The notes beneath the pieces are model-generated. The model worked only from the letters and a program-made list of their open reading frames with translations. It did no database searches and had not been told where the DNA came from. A program made the position numbers and the translations under genes. A stretch of DNA of 64,000 nt. Origin: Stromatinia cepivora. Lineage: Eukaryota > Ascomycota > Leotiomycetes > Helotiales > Sclerotiniaceae. Location: the NCBI GenBank assembly GCA_014898415.1, contig RCTD01000005.1:2170001-2234000 (forward strand). The letters are read 5' to 3'. Positions 57,284 through 64,000 of this stretch are shown here, one piece after another (positions within the stretch are counted from its first letter, which is position 1; each line of letters begins with the position of its first letter).

Positions 57284-58779
57284 AAAAGTCCCAGTGGTTA
57301 GTTTTAGTAGGCGGGGGATGTTTTTTTGGGTTGGTCTTCAGCTGTTTTCGGTATCGGATAGTGAGTGCTTTGGGCAGAGTGCCAGAATGCTCCGTAGAAT
57401 TTTGATAATGCATCCTAAGGTTATCTGATGATCACGGAATCCAATTGGCGGAGATTTGATATGTCTCCATCACTTCCAAGTACTAGGCATACAGTTGTAT
57501 ATAACTTTATCTGGATTTTAAGGAAGTCCAAGCAAGGTAAGCTGCACGACCGATAACCTTTACCAAAGCTTGCCGCTGTGAACAACCAACCAAATTCATG
57601 AGTTCTTATATCGAGTTTGATCCCCAGTCTTTTCCATGAAAGGTAGGGGAGGGGTATTGTAATCTAGAAGGGTTTACTGTATGGCCAGTGGTGTGATGGC
57701 CTTCCCTGGGACTTTCTGATATGATCATAGATACAGTAAGGTACCTAGGTATACACAGGTAGGTAGGTGTCCTTTTATATATGATATCGAGTACTTCACT
57801 CTCTGAATAAATATCAATACTTAGTCCTATAGTTCCATAATCCACCAAGAAGATCATTGTCAATATGATAAAAGAGCTATAGTTCTATGTTACCTAGGTA
57901 TATAACATCACGATCCAGTCACGCAAGAGGGCAATCTTTCTGTACATTTTATTGGGTACCTCTAACTAAGCAATGCAGGTAGGTAGGTAAGAAGCAAAGG
58001 AAGAGGTATTTGCAACTTGTAACCCCTCACACAAGTAAGTCATGCTCTTCCATAACAGTGTTGATTCTTTACACTTTTCGAACTACTAGGTATTCTTGCT
58101 GTCTATCCAAACCAATGCATATAATAAAAAAACATTCCTTAAAGGCTCACTGATTTAGTTACCATTTCAAATCCATACCTACTATATCAATCAATAAATA
58201 GATTCTATCTCAAGTACATAGTTATTCCTAACTGTCAATACAATTTATAAAATTTTATTAATAGAGACATTTCATTGGTTATCATCAATTATTTCCATCT
58301 TTCATGCATATGTTTCATTCATTCACCTTTGAGGCTGGTTATCATTCAATACTTCCCTAAGGTTATCTATACCGAACCTCACCCAACATCAACCTCTGTG
58401 GTAATTGTCTTCTTCACAGAAACAAAATTGACAAGCAACTCCCCGATCTATATCGAAATTATGTTAATATATCTCCCATAAAAATTCGACTCCTTCACAT
58501 TTGCAAAGTAAAGAAGATCAAACATCTCTTAGGCAACTCTTGTTCGAGAGATCTTATCTCATACTATGAGACGGGGCTCGATTCCTTTCTTTTTTCACAC
58601 ACAAGCTCCTTAAAAACTGGAACAGAGGGCGTGGACGAGGGCCAAGGCAAAGGCGAGGGACGAGGAGAAAAGCATTTGATACTCCTTCATACATCAAAGG
58701 ACTCTAATGCTTTTCAAGCCGACCTTGAATTGTTACCAAAACGGAATCAATGAATTCTCGACGACAACGAACCTGAGAC

Positions 58780-61700
58780 ATGCGCCGACCGCCCGATAAA
58801 GATGGCCATTCTGCCATGACCGAACGAGATGTTGTCTCCTCTAATGCCACATTAAACGCCTTTTTCGGCGGGTCTCGACAAAAATCTTGGATGCTTGCAG
58901 GAGGGGCACCAGTTCGACCGACTCCACGACGTCCTAGTATTACTAAACCACCCGATCAGAGCAATTCTAATACTCAAAGGTACGCTATTTCCAATTCACT
59001 GATTCAAAGCCGTCCACAATTCACTGTATCGAGTGACTGGCGCGCAAGGATATTCATAGACATGGATGGATATGCTGTGGATTCCAAAGCCAGAAGTTTT
59101 ATTGCTACGGCCTAGGTATCCGGATCCTGTTTAAAAATATTCTTCCCGACCTTTTTATGCCTTTTTATATCAGGCATGCATTACAAGCAAACCTCCATCG
59201 AATAATTTGAGGCTAATTACAGTAATCTTCAGAGGTTCGACCACAAATCTACTTTCGCCAGTAACAAGTGATGAATCATCAAGTCCCGGATCAACGCATA
59301 ATTCTGTGCCTCTTCATAACACACACACCGCCGCAGTTTCCGGATCGCATGGTTCTCCGAGAGTGAATGCTACACTCGCAACAAGTCAAGCCCTTCAAAA
59401 AGCATGTACTACACCTTCAAACATCGATATAGCCCAGCCTCAAACTCTCCCTGATGCATCGAGAGGTGAAGTCGACGAATCTCGCACAGTGGAAATATCT
59501 GCAAGGTCTCCTCCGTCGGGAGAAACCCCTCAACCGCAGACCGCAGTGAACATCACCTCGATAAGAAAAGCAACCCATGATATACCATCTGGACCCTCTT
59601 CAAATCAAAACATAAGCAACCGGGCGCCTTCTGTAACTACAGGAGACTCGGTGAGATTACCTACGATGCAGGGCAATATGGATCCAACATCATTGTCTCA
59701 TGCGCAACATCCTCCACGACGGGTGTTGCAACCTACCATGCCTTCCTTAAAATCCCGCGCTGAATTGGTAAAGAAGTATGTTGAACATTGTGGGGGTATG
59801 GCCAACTTGAATTCCGCGCTCGAAAAGCCAAGGTTCAGTTTAATGGAAACTGCCTGCAATTCTGAAGATGCTCATTATGTCGCAATACATCAGCTCTTTT
59901 GCGTATGGGATACAAGTCGTAAAGATGTTACAGGTATACCTGGCCTTCCAGACTCAGTGACATTGTCTCATGCATTTCGGATATTGGGTCAGCTGATACG
60001 AGATAATGAGGGTATGGCACCAACTCATCTCAGATGGTTTGCCAAATTCCCAAGTCCATTGGTTGACCTGATTAAAACATCTGAGCCATATCGCCGTATC
60101 ATTCAAGAAGTCGGGACATTTCTTTCGAAGTTGGCTTCTACTTGGCCAGAGTTAACGAGGCTATGTACTAGTAGAGGTTTTCCTCCACTGGTTGATGAAC
60201 TAATTAATCAATTAGGATTATTATCACCTACTTTGCAAAATATTGTATTCACCGCGACTAGACGAAACCTTAATATCGTGGATGACGAATTCGGTAACCA
60301 GATGGAGAGAGTGTTCGAACAAGATAGAACTGGGCATAGAGAACTTGCAGCTCGGTATAATACTTCTCGCCCACCCTCTGAAAGGGAGATTCAAGAAAGA
60401 ACTAAAATCATAGCTGAGAGATACAAGATGATATCACAGAAATCGCGCCAGAAGAAACTTGCAAACATCGCACCGCTACCCTCAACAACAGCACCTGTAC
60501 TTCCCTCGAACACAGGTCAAATCCCAGTGGCTGCAAATGGGTCGTACCCTCATCCAAACGGTTCTGGTTTGGTTTCTAACCCAAATACGTTTCGTCAGCG
60601 AAATGATGTTCGAAATCGTCAAGTTAGTCAAAATTTAGGCCAAATACGGACATCATTTACGGGACCTCCATTACCTTCAACTATGATAAGTGCGGGCGGC
60701 AGTCATCCAAATATTACACCACGCACAGCTGCAGATACACCTAGTCCAATTCCTATGCAAGGTTTGTCTATGGGATCGCCAATGCAACAATCTTTCCGAT
60801 ATTCGTCACCCGTCTCGCAAAGTAATGGTCCTCAATTTTCATCGTCTGTCATGCGTAACAACGGCACTCAATCACCAGTCATTGCACAGATTCAGGGGTT
60901 TCAAGGACAATACAATTATGATCCAAGATACGACCCTAGACAACAGACATATCATCTACAACAACATCCACAACAACTTGGTCAACAAGGACAGTACGGT
61001 ACAAATTTTCCTCAACAAATCAGTTTGCAGCAAATTCAACAAGCTCAAATGCAGCAAATGCAACAGCAGCGGCAATGGGTACAGCATTCCATGCCCACTG
61101 GACTGCAACACAACAATCAGCATCAGATGTCTCAGCAACAGCAAGCTTTATCGATGCAGCGTCAAGTCGGTTTGAGAAGAGATAGCAATCCTACCAATGG
61201 TCAACAACAGCAGCAAGTTTCATCAAGAAATGTTAGTAGAAGTGGTAGCAGAAACAACAGCGTTTCTAGCGAGCGTACACTCCCATCGATGAATAGTTCT
61301 ACCCATACGCAGAATTTCCCCCAAGGGATTCAAATACCTCCCTGTCCGAGACCGATGAGTATTGAAGAGCAGCAATGCAGGATTTATGGCATGTCTGACC
61401 CTATGAAAAGACCTTTAATTCCTCCCCTTGGTTTTATCCATCCTCAAGGGATTTCGGATCCATATTCAAATGCTCTTCATCAAGCAGATGTTCGCAGCCC
61501 TCGCCTGGTTACTGTCAATGTTCCTCGGGGTGATGACACAGCTCGCAGATTTTATCAATTTGTGAAGAATTTCCCTATGGCTCCAAGGAAGATACCCTTC
61601 GAACTTACACTCAACAAATTGGAGTTTCACATCCCCACTGACGCATTAAAGCACATTTCTCGCGATAGATTGATCGGCAAAGATCCTTTAATGGTCCGTG

Positions 61701-62590
61701 AAGTCGGATCTAAATCTCTGCAATACCGGTTAAGATGTCTGTCAGATATCGCAGATACAGACGTATTTCCGGTTTCGAGTTGGGTTGTTTCAGATACGGT
61801 GTGGCCTGATATAATATTTATGGATATCAACGGAAATGAGTTGGAGGTTAGACGCAAACAACATCATGGTAAAGATCTTCCAGTCGATATCACACCTTAT
61901 ATAAGTGCTGGAACCAACGTGATTACGATCTCGATGCCAAAGTTGACTACAGCAATCAAACAAAAGGAGTACTTTATTGCTGTGGAAGAGATTGAGATTT
62001 TACAACATGGTGAAATTATAGATATTTGCAAGGAGCAAAGAATTCCTGCAGCTACGGTTGTAGAAGAGATTAAGAAGAAGCTTGCAGGTCCGACTGAGGA
62101 GGACGATGAACTCTTAATAGTGGCTAGCGATCTCTCCATTGGTCTGACTGATCCTTTCACCTCGAGGATCTTCGAAATTCCTGTTCGTGGTAAAAATTGC
62201 CTGCATCGGGAATGCTTCGATCTAGCAACTTTCTTGTTAACACGTGTAAGCAAACCGAAACGACCTGAGCAACCTTCCATGATTGACGTCTGGAAGTGCC
62301 CGCTTTGCTCGGCAGATGCACGTCCATACAGCCTTCAGCTCGATGAATTCATGGCTTCTGTTAGAGACGAACTACAGGCACAAGATAACCTTGAAATTAA
62401 ATCAATCCTGGTCGCGGCAGATGGTACCTGGCGCGCAAAGCCAGAGCCGCAGCCTTCACACAAACGAAAGTCAACCACTGGTGGAGATGATGATGACGTC
62501 GACTCCATAGACGGAAATAGGCCAAGCAAGAAATCAACAAATGGCGTCAAGAAAGCGGTGGTTGAAATTATTGAATTGGACGATGATTGA
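58780..62590 (+). CDS. PIAS/Siz-like protein with MIZ (SP-RING) finger, putative SUMO E3 ligase
   Basis: Two exons: 58780-58979 and 59233-62590 (GTACGC...CTTCAG, intron 253 bp), 1185 residues. The N-terminus reads NATLNAFFGGSRQKSWMLAG, then a Ser/Thr/Pro-rich region. A conserved helical block (ELVKKYVEHCGGMANLNSAL, SHAFRILGQLIRDNEGM) follows, then a Gln-rich disordered stretch. A PINIT-like region begins near ARRFYQFVKNFPMAPRKIPF. The MIZ/SP-RING finger is at about 1045-1095: FEIPVRGKNCLHRECFDLAT and VWKCPLCSADARP supply the Cys/His zinc ligands and the E2-contacting face. The C-terminus ends VVEIIELDDD, a likely SUMO-interacting motif. These features point to SUMO ligation in the nucleus. 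The architecture is nearer to ZMIZ-type proteins than to Siz1, because no SAP domain is seen. Confidence 0.9.
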
Positions 62591-63547
62591 AAGTTTTCTT
62601 TCTTCAAACTTACGTTACGATTACAAATGAATAAATGGGCACAATGTGGCGTGGAGTTTTGCACAATTGACTCTTTTTTGGTTGGATGGATTAGCCTCTT
62701 TGCATAGGTGCTAGATGCTTAATTGCGGCGTTGATATTTAAGGAAAATGGATGGATGGAAGGAAGGAAGACGAACTAATTCAAACGTTTGGCGTATATTT
62801 CTGCTACTTACAACATGGCTTTGGCGTATGCATGTTCAATTGGCTGGAACGTGATGGTATGGTTTTCTTGGTATGGAAGGACATGGCATGATAGGATGGT
62901 ATAGTAGGGCATGGCTTTCTGTTTTATGAGAAAAATACCCCTAGATCATGAATATCATGAATATGAATGGATGGATCTGGGACTGGACTATCAGGTCTAA
63001 GATGGATGGATGGATGGATGGATGTGGATATTGTACTTTTGTCTTGAGAGCTGAGAATTTGGCTACGCAATATAGCATTCAAGTATGGTAATTAAAATGA
63101 AAGTCTATGAATAAGGATGTTAAAATGAGAATGGATAGGAGGTTTGGGTTTATGTGATTGTGATTAGGATTTTAATATCAATAATTTTAGTCATACTAAT
63201 GGTGTGGAACATATTCGGTGATTGGCCTACTCTGGATATTCAGAACGTGGCTCAATATACTCAGACTGATTCATCTGTTGTCACGTACTGTGCTGACCAG
63301 TAATTAACTTCAAGGGGAAATGCTAACCTCTATTAAAACTTATTCATCAAATAGCTAGATGAGCTAATTGGAAAATGGACAGATTAAATCGGTATTCGCA
63401 GCAATGAAGGAAGGAAGAAACTCATAGAAAGAAAGGAGAAAGGAGAAAGGAGAAAGGTGTAAATCACCACCATCCTCAAAATTAATGGGAAAACTCAACC
63501 TCAGCATGATAAGCTCCCTGATCCAAAACAGCACTTGTACCCATCAC
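62591..63547. other. Intergenic, 3' flank of the MIZ gene
   Basis: About 1 kb with short repeats: ATGGATGG runs near 62748-62757 and 63004-63023, and AGAAAGG/GGAGAAA units near 63426-63457. No gene recognised. Confidence 0.5.
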
Positions 63548-63769
63548 CCATCACCATCACCATCACCATCACCATCACCATCACCATCACCATCACCATC
63601 ACCATCACCATCACCATCACCATCACCATCACCATCACCATCACCATCACCATCACCATCACCATCACCATCACCATCACCATCACCATCACCATCACCA
63701 TCACCATCACCATCACCATCACCATCACCATCACCATCACCATCACCATCACCATCACCATCACCATCA
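63548..63769 (+). repeat. Microsatellite, hexanucleotide CCATCA x37
   Basis: Thirty-seven perfect copies (222 bp). All three plus frames and two minus frames remain open through it (Ser-Pro, His-His and Ile-Thr repeats, and Met-Val and Gly-Asp on the other strand). These open frames are a by-product of the period. On the minus strand the array lies 35 bp downstream of the stop codon of the gene at the right edge. Confidence 0.98.
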
Positions 63770-63804
63770 CCAAAAATCACTTCCCTCCTCTTCCGCCCTC
63801 CTCC

Positions 63805-64000
63805 CTACCCTCTCCTCCCATCCTCCAACTCCCCAAACACCCTCAACGCATCCCCCTTAAACCCCTCCATATCCACCCCATAAATAAAATCCCACCTCTT
63901 CCCCAACGCCTCCCTCAATTTCTCAGGATCTAATCCTACATCTTCTCCTCCCCCACACATAAGTTTTCCCGTTTCGAGACTCGAAGTAACTACGAGCTGA
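63805..64000 (-). CDS. C-terminal fragment of an unidentified protein (5' part off window)
   Basis: The minus strand is open from the window edge to a TAG at 63805-63807 and reads TSSLETGKLMCGGGEDVGLD, PEKLREALGKRWDFIYGVDM and EGFKGDALRVFGELEDGRRG. The composition and helical pattern look like a genuine C-terminus. I do not recognise the family. The hexanucleotide array follows in the presumed 3' UTR. Confidence 0.6.
   Translation of the reverse strand, partial: QLVVTSSLETGKLMCGGGEDVGLDPEKLREALGKRWDFIYGVDMEGFKGDALRVFGELEDGRRG

Larger units (their letters stand above)
56604..58779. other. Divergent promoter region of the Boi-type and MIZ genes
   Basis: About 2.2 kb. It holds copy 2 of the 60-bp repeat (56737-56796), an 8-bp minisatellite (57212-57283) and several TAGGTAGG/TACCTAGG words around 57740-57980. 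No gene recognised. Confidence 0.55.

Noticed and set aside
59207..59232. Start of the MIZ protein inside the leader of the long exon
   Set aside because: There is no ATG there; the 58780 exon joins in frame at a CTTCAG acceptor and supplies a fitting N-terminus.
63485..63933. Ser-Pro, Ile-Thr, Met-Val and Gly-Asp repeat ORFs
   Set aside because: All derive from the CCATCA array on both strands; no start context or domain supports translation.

Overview
The window looks like nuclear DNA of a filamentous ascomycete (Pezizomycotina). A Leotiomycete of the Botrytis/Sclerotinia kind is my best guess from protein resemblance, but I could not test it. Support for a filamentous ascomycete: short introns (mostly 50-100 bp) with GTAAGT-type donors and CTAAC/CTAAT branch sites; fungal-specific families (F-box proteins, Zn2Cys6 regulator, alpha-arrestin with a PY motif, two MFS carriers); roomy AT-rich intergenic DNA full of short tandem repeats; and a tRNA-Pro with a canonical anticodon-loop intron. 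No operons, CRISPR arrays, insertion sequences or viral genes were seen.

Layout. 0-5 kb: a partial acidic nuclear protein (minus), RNA polymerase I subunit RPA43 (minus) and, divergently, a membrane J-protein (plus). 5-15.8 kb: a gene-poor island with no intact protein gene, only decayed fragments (one carrying a diverged internal exon duplication) and a tRNA-Pro(TGG) with a damaged acceptor stem. 15.8-20 kb: mitochondrial cysteine desulfurase NFS1 (minus) and an Rvs167-type BAR-SH3 protein (plus). 20-22.4 kb: tandem repeats. 22.4-28.1 kb: an F-box protein (minus) and a DHA1-type MFS carrier (plus). 28.7-32 kb: the spliceosome-associated armadillo protein CTNNBL1 (minus) and a conserved acidic protein (plus). 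33-35.4 kb: methyltransferase EFM3 (minus), divergent from ribosomal protein S24 (plus). 38.5-40.2 kb: a Zn2Cys6 transcription factor (minus). 43.1-44.7 kb: cyclophilin-RRM protein of the PPIL4 type (plus). 46.5-51 kb: alpha-arrestin (minus) and a six-exon SV2-like MFS carrier (minus). 53.4-62.6 kb: a Boi/Pob1 SH3-SAM-PH protein (minus) and a PIAS/MIZ SUMO-ligase-like protein (plus). 62.6-64 kb: a long CCATCA array and the 3' end of an unidentified gene (minus).

Most protein genes are independent housekeeping or regulatory functions. Recurrent themes are RNA and ribosome biology (RPA43, CTNNBL1, PPIL4, RPS24, EFM3), membrane trafficking and polarity (Rvs167, Boi, alpha-arrestin) and nutrient or toxin transport. 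Many first exons are very short, so the longest ORF often starts inside an intron. I rebuilt the splice junctions by hand, and the exon limits given are predictions.

I do not see a clear new multi-gene system. The oddest signals are a 60-bp sequence present twice in opposite orientation 10.4 kb apart with 59/60 identity and the same open frame, the directionally mutated exon duplication in the island, and the tRNA-Pro whose three acceptor mismatches all fit G-to-A changes.
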